Shown: piece after piece, positions 1 through 8,974 of the stretch
How positions within the stretch are numbered: the first letter of the stretch is position 1
Layout of the letters: each line of letters opens with the position of its first letter
Assembly (NCBI GenBank): GCA_036523795.1
Contig: DATDDN010000128.1
Location: 1 to 21,702, forward strand
Direction: 5' to 3'
From: 39-52-133 sp036523795
GTDB taxonomy: Bacteria > Pseudomonadota > Gammaproteobacteria > Burkholderiales > Gallionellaceae
DNA: 21,702 nucleotides
Made by a program: the position numbers and the translations under genes
The notes under the pieces: generated by a model
What the model was told of the DNA's origin: nothing
The model's input: only the letters and a program-made list of their open reading frames with translations
Database searches by the model: none

Positions 1-3000
1 CCGGAACGGATGCTGTCGATATAGCCGTCGCCGTTGATGTCGTTGAAGCCGACGGTGGGCTGCGACACGGTCTCGCCGTAGGAGCCGCCGCCGCCATAAA
101 CGATGTCAATTACAGGTACAAACGCTGCCCAGATTGTGAAATCACTAGCTGCACTCAAGCTGACCGAGACGCTGGTGGACAGCCCATCGGACAGGGAGTT
201 ATGGGAACTGATCGGCATGGTGATGCCGCCGTAAGACCCAAGGCTGGAGATGTCGGACAGCGTCTTCAAGGGCTGTCCCCACAACTTGGCCGGGCCGAAA
301 CTACCACCGTAGTTGATCGCCACCATCAGGCCATTGCCCCCTACATAAACGTAGTCCGGCAGACCGTCGCCGTTCATGTCCATCAGGCGGTAGCCCGAGT
401 CGTTGCTGCTCAGGCTGAGGTTGACGCCGCCCGCGAAGATGGTGCCGGGTATCGACCAGCCCGCGCCCAGCGAGTAGCTGCTGGTGGTGCCCTTGTTGAT
501 GTAGCCGCTGCCCCAGGTTTCTGCGGGGGCGAAGCCGTAGCCGGTGTTCAGGCCGACCGAGATGGTGCCGCCGGCGATGGAGACGCGGTCCGGCAGGCCG
601 TCGCCGTTCATGTCCATGTAGTCGATGACGCCGTCGCTATCGCCGTTGCCCATCGATGCGCTGAACGATGGTGGGTTGGTCGCGCCAGCTGCCGGCGGCT
701 CCTCGTTGGCCCACTTCATCCTTGCTTGCGCGCCGACGGGAGGCTTGGTGCCTCCGCCGAACGACAGCGACTGATCTGAGGAGTTGGTCACGCGAGTCGC
801 ACTGAAGGTGGCGCCGTTTATCGCCACCCTGCGCTGATCGTCACCGAAGGGAGCCATGCCGCCGTCCGGCCTAGTAAATTGCACACCGTTTCCGGAGATG
901 ATGTCCGGATAACGGTCGCCGTTCAGGTCCATCAGGTCCAGCTGGCCGTTGGTAACGCTGTGCGTGGTGTTATAGCTCATCACATAGCCGCCGCCATCCG
1001 TATAGCCGGTGCTGCTGCTATAGCGCGGCACGCGCACGATGCCGGCAGTCGGGAGGCTGCCTGCACTGCGTACGTACTGGTCAGGGCGCGGGATGTCGAT
1101 GAACTTGAGGCCACGGCGAGTGGACTGGGTGTAGCCACGCGCCATGCCCCAGGCGCCGTCCACGCTGCTCCATAACGACTTCTGCACTTCCGGCATGGCC
1201 GGGTAGACTTGCGAATCCCAGCTCTGGTTGGTGGCCTGCGACAGGACCAGTTTACGTTCGTCGATGGCGATATTGCTGTTGCGTCCGCCCTCCAGATAGG
1301 CAGCCTGTGCCCAGCCGCGGTAGGGGTAGCCATAAAGCGAGTCCAATTCCGGGAAGTGTTGCACCACGTCGTACTTGGGCAGGGTTTGTTCTTGGCTCGG
1401 CATCAGGATATGCAGGGCCGAGGCTGCGGTGAGCTGCTGCACCAAGTTGAAGGTGGCCAGAGCGGAGACGGATTGCGCCCCGCTCACCCCCACCGGCGTC
1501 ACATTGGCGCTTTGCGATTGCACCGCAGCAGCCAGTGAGGCGTCCGTACCGGTGAACACAAAGCTCAGTTGCTCATTGCCGGATGCCTGCACGCGCAACG
1601 GTTGGCTCGCACTCAATCGGCCGTTGACGACGCTGAGGCTGGAACTGCCCAGCTGCTGTGCACCGCGCCAGACGGTGAAGGTCAGGCTGCCGCTGCCTGC
1701 TCCTGCAGCAAATTGCACGGACGGGCTGACATCGAGGGCGAAGCCCTGGCCGTTGGCATCCCAGCTGGACGGCACGGTCCATGGCGTCTGGTCGTTATAG
1801 TCGATGCGGATCTGTGCGCGCTGTGCCAGATCGCTGGACAGCAGGTGCTGCGCAGTGGTGTATTCGAAGCGCAGCGTGTCCCCTGCCCTCACCTGCAGGC
1901 TGAGCGGTGCGCCGGTGTCGCTGACCACTCCGTTGCTGACGGCGTAGTCGCGGGCCGCCACCTGTTGATTGGAGGCATTGAAGGCCCGCAGCGTGAACGT
2001 GCCGCTGCTGGTGCTGCCGGCAACAAAGGTCGGAGCCGGATGCAATTCGACCGTGCCGGTGCGTGGCGCTGCCCACGGTGTAGCGCCCGGGTAGGTGCTC
2101 CACACACTGGAGCGACTAAAGCTGACGTTGTCCTCAGCGGTGAAGAAATCGAAGCTGACCTGATCACCGGCCGAGACCGCCAGCGGCAGCTCAGCCGCAT
2201 AGTTGGTTGAGGTGGAACTGGCCAGCGCGAAATCGTTGCGCGCCAGCAAATGTGCACCGCGGCGGGCGATGAAGATCACCTTGCCTGAAGTGCTGCTCAG
2301 GCCATCGTTGGTGGTGCTGGTTGCGCCGGTGAAGGACGGATTGAGGCTGACGGTGTCGGTAAACGGTGCTTTCCAGGGCGTGGCGCTGCCGTAGGAAAAG
2401 CGCGCCTGGGCGGATTGGATGCGCTGAACCAAATTGACATCGCGGCTGCTGTAATCGAAGAACAGCTCGTCGCCCGCCTTCACTTCAATCAAGGCCAACG
2501 CCTCGTAGCCATTGGTCGACGAGACCACGGCCTGGTTTCTGACCTGCATCACCTGTTTGAACAGGCGCTCGCCGCGGCGCTTCACGGTGAAAGTAACATC
2601 GCCATCCGGTGTGGGCGCGATGTTGCTGCAATTCGGAGTGGGGAGGCTGGTATCAGCCGATGCCGGGCAAAGGTCGTCCTTGGAGCTGACCGCCAGCCAG
2701 GGCGTGACCAGCAATACGCCATCGCGGTCTGCCTTCCATGCTTGTTGCGCAGTGCCGTTGAGGTTGTCGGCGGAATAGATGTCGGCATTCCAGCGCACCG
2801 GCAATTTGATTCTGTATTTGTTGTTCTCGTCGAGCACCGCAATCGTAGTGGCCGGCAGGGTCTGGCCGGTCGTCATGCCGGACGTGCTGACGTTGCTGAA
2901 TGTACTCCGATCAGGCAGCGCCTGGTCGGGCGTTGAATGCGACGGCGGCGGGGTCATCAGGGTCACTGCCTTCTGCGTGGCCGAGGTGTAATACATATCC

Positions 3001-6000
3001 GGCGTGCCTGCCCACTGCACTCCTGCGCTCAGGTCGATGGGCGAATCCACCACCAGGTTGATGACGACCTTGTCGCCGGTCTCCACGGTAATGTCGGAGG
3101 ACAGGTCGAACGTGCCCTGCTCGTTCCATTTCAGCAGTTTCTCAACGCTGCCGCCAGCGCCCTGCTTGGGCGTTGGACTGAATGTCTTGCTGGTTTCGTC
3201 GTATGCGTAGACGTTGATCTGGAATTTGATGTCGTCGGAGGTCACCGCCTTGGCCAGTTGGCCGGCAAAGTGGATGATGCCATCGTACGGCGCGGGAACG
3301 GTTACCGGCGTGCCGGCGAAGATGGTGTCTTTCGCGGTGTCGTAGCTGTAGAGGTTGAGGTTGTTGGCGTCGAGATACTGTTTGGCTTGGCCGTTGGCAT
3401 CGACGTAAGCGATCTTCGGTGCCCACAGGACGCGGTCATAGCTGCCGTCATCATAGGAGCCGACGCGGAAATAGATGTTGTCGCCGCGCTTGACGCTGAT
3501 GCGGTCCAGCCGTTGTGGACTGGGCGTCAGGTTTTTCAGGACAGTGTCGGTATAGGCGTGTTCGGTGTGGTCGAGCTGGGTGATGCGGACGCGCCAATAC
3601 TCGGTATCGTTTTTCTGGATCGACACCATCACGCCGTCGGCGGATTTATATTTACTGTAATCGGTCGCCACCTGCTGATCGGGATCCCTGGAATAGTCAT
3701 ACAGCTGCACGCTACCGTCGATGCGAATGACGCCGTCATACGGCGCTTTCCAGCGGCGCACGCCGTCCATCAGCGGGTTCTTGTTGCGCAGGTTTTCTTC
3801 ATTGGCATCCAGGCCGGCAAACACATCGGCGGTGGACATGGCGGTTCCCGCAATGGGGTTGGGCGTGGTCAGGCTGTCGTTGGAGAATTGCACGGTCGCA
3901 GCATCGGGCTGGACGGTGTTGTCCAGATGGCCGAAGGTGACGCGGCCGTTTTCGACATGGTCGATCAGGCCGTCGCCGTTGACGTCGGCGAAGTACGCCC
4001 GGTCTGTACTGGTAGTGTCGATCTGCTTGACGAAACCGACTGCACCGAACATGTAGCCGTTGAAACCGGTGGTGCTGCTGTCCGAACTGCTCTGGCTCAT
4101 GCTGCCGAGCGAGCTCACATCCTGCACCTCGCCGAACACGGCACGTTCGGCATTCGGCTGGGTGAGGTTCTTGCGGTATTTAAGACTGCCGTTCTTGAGG
4201 AAAACCTTGTCCGGCTTGCCGTCGCCGTCGATGTCCAGCAATGACACCTTGCCTTCGCTGGTCGAACTGTTGGCGGAGAAGTCCATTGTGCCGGCGGCAA
4301 TGGTGCCCATCAGCGGCAGGCCGATGCCGAAGAAGCCGTTGAAACCGGTATTGCGGCCATAGGTGCCGCCGATCAGTGTCTCTTTGAATTCCTTGCCGGT
4401 GAAAGTCGTCTCGAACAACTTGTCGTCGCTGGTGGTCACATGTTGCGGCGCGCCGAACAGGCTGTATTCGCCGGCTTTGGCGCCAACCGGAACGTCGTTG
4501 TAGTAATCCATGGCGTGGCGGTTGAATTCCACACCGTTCCTGTCTTTCTGCACGATGGCCGCGAGCAGGCTCTTGCCGAACACGCCTTCGCGGTAGTCCA
4601 GCTCGTAGCTGCGGATGGTGGCGTTGTTGTATTTGACGTTGATGTATTTCAGGCGCTCTGCGGTGACCTGCTTGTAGCCGCCGCGCGAATCGATCTGTAC
4701 GTCATGGCGACGATCCAGGGTGGGATCGTATCCCGTCGCGTTGTAGTCGCGCTGGTAGCCGCTGCGTGCGCTGTCGCGCACGAATTCGACCAGGTAGGGT
4801 GCGCTGCCGCCGGAGGTGTGCGAGGTATAGCGCACTCGGGACAGGTAGAGCTGGGAGCCGTCGACGTAGCCGGCTGTGCCGCACACGCCGCTGCCGATGC
4901 CGGTGTCGCAGACACGGTCATATTCATAATTGACCTGGTTGCCGTTGGCATCCTGGGTGCGCTTGAGCATCCAGCGGAAAACGCCGCCGCCGCTGCCGAT
5001 CTTGGCGCTGCTGTCGTTGCCGTCCACGCCGCCGTAGAAATGGTGTGTGCCGTTCTTGTCGATGACCTCCCACCAGTAGCTGGACGGATTGGCGCCATGG
5101 CGGATGATTTTGCTGAAGGCGCCTTCGACACGGGTATGGTATTGCTGGTCGCCTGCGTTGCGCGCCGGCAGGCTATTCCATTCCGTGCGGTGCGCCATCC
5201 TGCCCGGCTTGCCGTCGATGATGGGAACCAGCTGCTCGCCATTGAGCAGGTAGGTTTCGCTTTCACGGCCGGCATCGAAGCGCGGTGCGCCCCAGCGCGT
5301 CTCGATACTGATGCTGGGCACGGACAGGTCCCAGCCCAGCCCCAGCCAGCCGTTGCCGCCGCCGGAGTTATAACTGACGGCCAGACTGGGTTGCATGCCG
5401 TGGCGGCCTGCAGGGATCTCGATCGGATAGCTGAGCCGCGCATCGCCGTTGTTGTTGGCTTGCGGCGGTTCGATCAGGTTGATGCCGGCGCCAGGATCGG
5501 CTGCCTTGATGTCCTTCATCTGAGTCGGATTGAAGGAGACCGCTTCCGGATGATCAGGCACGGTCATGGTGGCATTGATCATGTCAGTGAAGTGGTTGGT
5601 GAGGCTGGTCACCCGCTTCTTGCCACCATCCACCAGAACGCGATCCAGCGGCACCCAATGCCCGGCTTCGGTATCGAAGTAATAGGTCTTGATGTCGTTT
5701 TCGGTATGGCCAAGCGGCACCTTGGCCGAATCAAACGGCAAGGTAACCTTGATGTTCTTCTTGAACTTGAATGGCGACGGCGTGAAGCGATAGCCGGCAT
5801 AGGGGCCATGCGTGACGTTGGTCATGCCGGGGTCGAGGCGCGGCAGCTGGGTGTCGGTCAGCGGGGTGATGCGGATGTCCACCGCCTGATCCACCGCATC
5901 CGGGTCGATTTCCAGGCTGGCATCGCCATTCACCAGCACGGCGGCAAAGCCCGGATTGACGGTATTGGGCAGTAGACCGTGCGCCTTGGAGGCATCGAAC

Positions 6001-7751
6001 GGCTGGGTCAGTTTGACGATGCGGCTGATTTTCTGGCCGTTCGGATAGGTCGCCACCAGCTCGACCTGCCAAGGTTCGGCATCAGCCTGGCTGGCATAGC
6101 CGACATCATCCTTGCTGATCAGCACGCCAAAGCTGCCATCAGTACTCGGGACGGATTTCCCCCCTGCCGTCAGCACAGCCGGGCCGGAGCCGTTGTCCGG
6201 CAGGCTGAGGAAGCCGCGAATATAGGCCTGGCGGCCATAGAACTGGCCGGCATCGGGATAGGGCACGACAATGTCCGGCGCAAAGGCGGTGCCGACACCG
6301 GAGCCGATTGCGGTGATCTCGCGGATTTCAGCTGGGCTGCCGCTGCCGTTGAGGAAGGTCAGGCGTACGCCGTCGGCCGCAACTGCGGCAAAGCCGTTGA
6401 GCGCATTCCAGCTGGCGTTGAGTTTCTTGCCGTTGATGGTGGGCAGGCCAGCAGATTGCCACTGCCCGCCAACCAGCAGGTCGACACTGATGGTGCCGTT
6501 GAGCGCATTGGCCAAGTTGAATGAGAGTGTATCCAGCTGGGTCGGTTTGTCGAAATAAACGCTCAGCACCGGGTTGCCGCCCTTGCTGCGCGGGTCGGTG
6601 TAGGGGCTCCAGGTGGTTGCGAGGTCGCCATCGGTAAGTGCCGTAGTGTCGGTTTCGGTCGTCCCCTTGCTGCTGGCCTGCCCTACCGCCACGCGGGCAA
6701 TGAAGTTGTTGCCGTCGTCGAGTTCGGCCAACACGCGTACGTTGCGGATGGAGTAATTGCCGGCGACGTTGGGCGGCAGGGTGAAGTCGATCTGGTTGCT
6801 GCCGGCATTCAGCCAGTTGGGATGGATGGGTTCGGCCAGTGCGGTCCAGTCACTGCCCGAGAAGACAAACGCCCCGCCCTGCACTGCCTGGCCGTTGATG
6901 CGGCGCACCGGGCTGACCCAGTTGGTCAGGCCGTAGGCTTCGTAGGTGAGCCAGGCACGCTTGAAGCGTGCGGCAGGACGGTCGATGTTGAGGGTGAAGC
7001 GCTGGCCGTCACGACCGACTACAGCCTTGTCGGGAGTGGAGGTGTAGCTGCGCAATTGAGCGGGGATGGGATTGCTCGACGCTTGACCTGGCACAGGCAC
7101 CGCATTGAGCAAGGCAGTGCCGCTGAGCAGTGCATGTTCGCCGGTGCCCCAGATCTCCAGTTCGGCCAGGCCGCCGCTAGTTGTGGATATGCTGCCAGCC
7201 TGCCCTTTGCCTTTACCCTGCCCACCGGCATTGTTGGTATTGCCAGAGGCCAGCGTCAGTGCGAATCGCAGGTTCTGGGTCGTCACCGATTGGCTGGCGT
7301 CGAGCTCGTTCCAGCCGGCCGGCAGCGCAGACAGGTTGATGTTGCTCAGGCCCGGAATCGGATTCCAGCCGCCGCCCTGCTGGGCATACACAGTGAGCTG
7401 ATACGGTGCAGCGCCGTAGACTTTAACGGCGCGGATTTCGGTTGGGCGATCGAGATTGGCATCGATGGTCTGGTCGGCATAGGCCACATGCACCGTCGTG
7501 GTGTCGCGGTCGAACAGCAAGGGCGCGGTCTGCGCTTCGAGTGCCTGCACTTCGGCTGGCAGGCTGCCTGCGGAATGAACCGTGATCGATATCGGAGCCA
7601 CCCTGACTTTGCCGGGCAGGCTGATGTACACGGCGTAGGCTGCAGCACCAGCAAGACCGAGCAAGCTTGCAGCGGCCAGGCGACGCAACATACGTGCGGA
7701 GAAATATCGGCGAGGTTGTGCCAGATTCTGAATGCTTGCTTGATTTTCCAC
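1..7751 (-). CDS. Giant SpvB/TcaC-type protein with FG-GAP repeats, 5' part only (gene runs off left edge)
   Basis: The reading frame is open from the start to window position 1, at least 2583 codons; I translated segments across it and found no stop. I prefer the GTG at 7751 because an AGGG ribosome site lies 7 bases upstream; in-frame ATGs at 7799 and 7820 lack one. Residues about 22-43 form a hydrophobic signal peptide or anchor after a basic stretch. About 50-700 look like beta-rich discoidin/carbohydrate-binding modules (inferred). Residues about 750-1150 match the SpvB/TcaC N-terminal domain: AGINLIEPP, then GMQPSLAVSYNSGGGNG at 785, then LGLGWDLSVPSI. FG-GAP/VCBS motifs of the form D-x-N/D-G-D-x-x-x-D lie near residues 1173, 1256, 2275, 2380, 2458 and 2571. 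Between them are six beta-sandwich modules marked by W-x-A-P-like motifs. The missing C-terminus could hold Rhs repeats and a toxin domain. It lies just downstream of the secretion operon and may be its substrate (inference). Confidence 0.9.
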   Translation of the reverse strand, partial: MENQASIQNLAQPRRYFSARMLRRLAAASLLGLAGAAAYAVYISLPGKVRVAPISITVHSAGSLPAEVQALEAQTAPLLFDRDTTTVHVAYADQTIDANLDRPTEIRAVKVYGAAPYQLTVYAQQGGGWNPIPGLSNINLSALPAGWNELDASQSVTTQNLRFALTLASGNTNNAGGQGKGKGQAGSISTTSGGLAELEIWGTGEHALLSGTALLNAVPVPGQASSNPIPAQLRSYTSTPDKAVVGRDGQRFTLNIDRPAARFKRAWLTYEAYGLTNWVSPVRRINGQAVQGGAFVFSGSDWTALAEPIHPNWLNAGSNQIDFTLPPNVAGNYSIRNVRVLAELDDGNNFIARVAVGQASSKGTTETDTTALTDGDLATTWSPYTDPRSKGGNPVLSVYFDKPTQLDTLSFNLANALNGTISVDLLVGGQWQSAGLPTINGKKLNASWNALNGFAAVAADGVRLTFLNGSGSPAEIREITAIGSGVGTAFAPDIVVPYPDAGQFYGRQAYIRGFLSLPDNGSGPAVLTAGGKSVPSTDGSFGVLISKDDVGYASQADAEPWQVELVATYPNGQKISRIVKLTQPFDASKAHGLLPNTVNPGFAAVLVNGDASLEIDPDAVDQAVDIRITPLTDTQLPRLDPGMTNVTHGPYAGYRFTPSPFKFKKNIKVTLPFDSAKVPLGHTENDIKTYYFDTEAGHWVPLDRVLVDGGKKRVTSLTNHFTDMINATMTVPDHPEAVSFNPTQMKDIKAADPGAGINLIEPPQANNNGDARLSYPIEIPAGRHGMQPSLAVSYNSGGGNGWLGLGWDLSVPSISIETRWGAPRFDAGRESETYLLNGEQLVPIIDGKPGRMAHRTEWNSLPARNAGDQQYHTRVEGAFSKIIRHGANPSSYWWEVIDKNGTHHFYGGVDGNDSSAKIGSGGGVFRWMLKRTQDANGNQVNYEYDRVCDTGIGSGVCGTAGYVDGSQLYLSRVRYTSHTSGGSAPYLVEFVRDSARSGYQRDYNATGYDPTLDRRHDVQIDSRGGYKQVTAERLKYINVKYNNATIRSYELDYREGVFGKSLLAAIVQKDRNGVEFNRHAMDYYNDVPVGAKAGEYSLFGAPQHVTTSDDKLFETTFTGKEFKETLIGGTYGRNTGFNGFFGIGLPLMGTIAAGTMDFSANSSTSEGKVSLLDIDGDGKPDKVFLKNGSLKYRKNLTQPNAERAVFGEVQDVSSLGSMSQSSSDSSTTGFNGYMFGAVGFVKQIDTTSTDRAYFADVNGDGLIDHVENGRVTFGHLDNTVQPDAATVQFSNDSLTTPNPIAGTAMSTADVFAGLDANEENLRNKNPLMDGVRRWKAPYDGVIRIDGSVQLYDYSRDPDQQVATDYSKYKSADGVMVSIQKNDTEYWRVRITQLDHTEHAYTDTVLKNLTPSPQRLDRISVKRGDNIYFRVGSYDDGSYDRVLWAPKIAYVDANGQAKQYLDANNLNLYSYDTAKDTIFAGTPVTVPAPYDGIIHFAGQLAKAVTSDDIKFQINVYAYDETSKTFSPTPKQGAGGSVEKLLKWNEQGTFDLSSDITVETGDKVVINLVVDSPIDLSAGVQWAGTPDMYYTSATQKAVTLMTPPPSHSTPDQALPDRSTFSNVSTSGMTTGQTLPATTIAVLDENNKYRIKLPVRWNADIYSADNLNGTAQQAWKADRDGVLLVTPWLAVSSKDDLCPASADTSLPTPNCSNIAPTPDGDVTFTVKRRGERLFKQVMQVRNQAVVSSTNGYEALALIEVKAGDELFFDYSSRDVNLVQRIQSAQARFSYGSATPWKAPFTDTVSLNPSFTGATSTTNDGLSSTSGKVIFIARRGAHLLARNDFALASSTSTNYAAELPLAVSAGDQVSFDFFTAEDNVSFSRSSVWSTYPGATPWAAPRTGTVELHPAPTFVAGSTSSGTFTLRAFNASNQQVAARDYAVSNGVVSDTGAPLSLQVRAGDTLRFEYTTAQHLLSSDLAQRAQIRIDYNDQTPWTVPSSWDANGQGFALDVSPSVQFAAGAGSGSLTFTVWRGAQQLGSSSLSVVNGRLSASQPLRVQASGNEQLSFVFTGTDASLAAAVQSQSANVTPVGVSGAQSVSALATFNLVQQLTAASALHILMPSQEQTLPKYDVVQHFPELDSLYGYPYRGWAQAAYLEGGRNSNIAIDERKLVLSQATNQSWDSQVYPAMPEVQKSLWSSVDGAWGMARGYTQSTRRGLKFIDIPRPDQYVRSAGSLPTAGIVRVPRYSSSTGYTDGGGYVMSYNTTHSVTNGQLDLMDLNGDRYPDIISGNGVQFTRPDGGMAPFGDDQRRVAINGATFSATRVTNSSDQSLSFGGGTKPPVGAQARMKWANEEPPAAGATNPPSFSASMGNGDSDGVIDYMDMNGDGLPDRVSIAGGTISVGLNTGYGFAPAETWGSGYINKGTTSSYSLGAGWSIPGTIFAGGVNLSLSSNDSGYRLMDMNGDGLPDYVYVGGNGLMVAINYGGSFGPAKLWGQPLKTLSDISSLGSYGGITMPISSHNSLSDGLSTSVSVSLSAASDFTIWAAFVPVIDIVYGGGGSYGETVSQPTVGFNDINGDGYIDSIRS

Positions 7752-7856
7752 GATGCAGCCCTGTTCTTCTTTGTGTTGATTACTGTCATTCGGCTGCATG
7801 CGTTGATGATGCTGATTCATCTGATGCCGTGTTGCCGTACAACAATTCCCCGTCAA

Positions 7857-7871
7857 TATGCGAAGCGCATA
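7857..7871. promoter_or_regulatory. Inverted repeat TATGCG-AAG-CGCATA, candidate operator
   Basis: Perfect 6-base arms around a 3-base centre, in the leader between the candidate promoter and the giant gene start. Two more copies of the same half-site occur at 7938-7943 (CGCATA) and 7967-7972 (TATGCG), on the other side of the candidate -10 element. This could be a regulator binding site or a small leader hairpin. Confidence 0.35.
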
Positions 7872-7901
7872 ATATTTCTTGACATGACCCCGCGACTTTG
7901 C

Positions 7902-7910
7902 ATTCTAGCA
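7902..7910 (-). promoter_or_regulatory. Candidate extended -10 promoter for the giant gene
   Basis: On the minus strand the sequence reads TGCTAGAAT, an extended -10 element (TGn plus TAGAAT, one mismatch to TATAAT). No good -35 lies 17 bases upstream (GGTATG), which extended -10 promoters tolerate. Transcription would start near 7895, about 145 bases before the preferred GTG. Weak support; readthrough from the upstream operon is an alternative, since no terminator is visible in the gap. Confidence 0.35.
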
Positions 7911-8012
7911 AATTATTGAATTCTCATACCTTCAAAGCGCATACTTCTCGCAGTACCCTACCGTCTTATGCGGCTATTGCTCCTGCTCGCGCAATACACG
8001 CGGATCCAGCAT

Positions 8013-8540
8013 TCATATGCCTTTGCGCACGTTGTTGGCAGCAGGCGCGTAGGCAAATATCCAGTCGGCATAACGCCGCGAGTCCTCAAACTTCTCCAGC
8101 CCCAACGGAAAGTTGGCCTTCTTCATGGGCTCGCGCTGGCTGCCGCTCGACACTCCGGAAATTCCGCCATCGGCGCTATGCAAAAAACGCCATCCGCCGC
8201 TCTCCGCTTTCATGACGTCGCCCTGCTCGGCCATCGGATCCGGATACAGCGCGCGCAAATATGGATGCGATGCCAGCCTCGATCCCTTCAGCAAATCGCG
8301 CAGCGCGCGCGGATAATGGCCGTTGTCCTGGTAGTAGCGCTGAATCGCCTTGCGGTAAGCCATGCCGCGAAACAGCAATTCCTGCTCGCGCTCGGCCTGC
8401 AGCGTCCTGGACACGGCGACGTTGGCCACGCCCGCCAGGATGCCGACGACCACCACCGCCACCAGCACCATGACATAGGCGAAGCCGCCCTGCCCGGCCG
8501 CACTACTTCTTCTGCGTTTCCCAGCTGTTGATGTCGACAT
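8013..8540 (-). CDS. Pseudopilin-like protein lacking Glu5 (T2SS-type)
   Basis: A 175-residue type IV pilin-like protein, probably a minor pseudopilin. The prepilin peptidase site is G19|F20, followed by a hydrophobic helix (FAYVMVLVAVVVVGILAG). The usual Glu at mature position 5 is Met here, as in tip-type subunits that do not need Glu5. After the helix comes the E-x-E-L-L-F-R-G / RRAIQRYY-like pattern common in beta-proteobacterial pseudopilins, and a C-terminal YADW motif related to the YRDW ends of the two upstream pseudopilins. I chose the ATG at 8540 because GAGGG lies 5 bases upstream within the end of gspG; a longer frame to 8615 has no such signal. It overlaps gspG by 38 bases and is the last gene of the operon. 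Confidence 0.85.
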   Translation of the reverse strand: MSTSTAGKRRRSSAAGQGGFAYVMVLVAVVVVGILAGVANVAVSRTLQAEREQELLFRGMAYRKAIQRYYQDNGHYPRALRDLLKGSRLASHPYLRALYPDPMAEQGDVMKAESGGWRFLHSADGGISGVSSGSQREPMKKANFPLGLEKFEDSRRYADWIFAYAPAANNVRKGI

Positions 8541-8946
8541 TGTCGCCCTCGCCGCCTTCCTTGCCGTCGGCGCCAAACGATACGATCTCATAGCCGCCGC
8601 TGCGCCCCGGCGCACGGTACTGGTAGGCCGTACCCCACGGGTCGTCAGGTAGTTCTTTTTTGAGATAGGGGCCGTTCCACTTGTCCAGGTTGTCGGGCTT
8701 GTTGCGCAACGCCTTCAGCCCCTCTTGCGTGGTGGGATAGCGGCCGGTATCCATCATGAAGTTGTCCAGCGCCGTCGCGAAATTCTCGATCTGGGCGCGC
8801 GCCGCCGTTTCCTTGGCCGGCTTGATGCGCTGGTACAGGCTGGGGCCGACCACAGCTGCCAGCAGGCCGATGATGACCAGCACCAGCAACAGCTCCATCA
8901 GGGTGAAGCCTGCTTGTCTTGTGTGGCGTGACATGCGGGATGCCAT
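8503..8946 (-). CDS. gspG: Major pseudopilin GspG
   Basis: A 147-residue major pseudopilin that would build the T2SS pseudopilus in the periplasm. The prepilin leader ends at G13, followed by FTLMELLLVLVIIGLLAAVVGP with Glu at mature position 5. The family hallmarks follow: Q-I-x-N-F-x-x-A-L-D-x-F-x-x-D-x-G-R-Y-P-T-x-x-x-G-L, then DDPWGTAYQYRAPG and a C-terminal SFGADGKEGGEGDNVDI stretch, which in GspG forms the calcium site. The ATG at 8946 has AGGA about 9 bases upstream; the frame extends further upstream but without pilin sequence. It sits 28 bases after the preceding pseudopilin gene. It is the best-conserved pilin of the set. Confidence 0.95.
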   Translation of the reverse strand: MASRMSRHTRQAGFTLMELLLVLVIIGLLAAVVGPSLYQRIKPAKETAARAQIENFATALDNFMMDTGRYPTTQEGLKALRNKPDNLDKWNGPYLKKELPDDPWGTAYQYRAPGRSGGYEIVSFGADGKEGGEGDNVDINSWETQKK

Positions 8947-8974
8947 CTGTATTTCCTTTCTATCAGTATCTGGT

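Noticed and set aside
4649..5443. 264-codon minus-strand frame rich in Ala, Ser and Thr
   Set aside because: It overlaps the SpvB domain region in another frame and has no domain pattern.
1..7700. Long plus-strand frames (for example 2937-4244 and 4440-5975) opposite the giant gene
   Set aside because: They are antisense shadows of a GC-rich reading frame; the minus frame has recognisable SpvB and FG-GAP motifs, the plus frames have none.
7879..7907. Plus-strand TTGACA with a TTCTAG 18 bases downstream
   Set aside because: The -10 match is poor and there is no plus-strand gene downstream for many kilobases.
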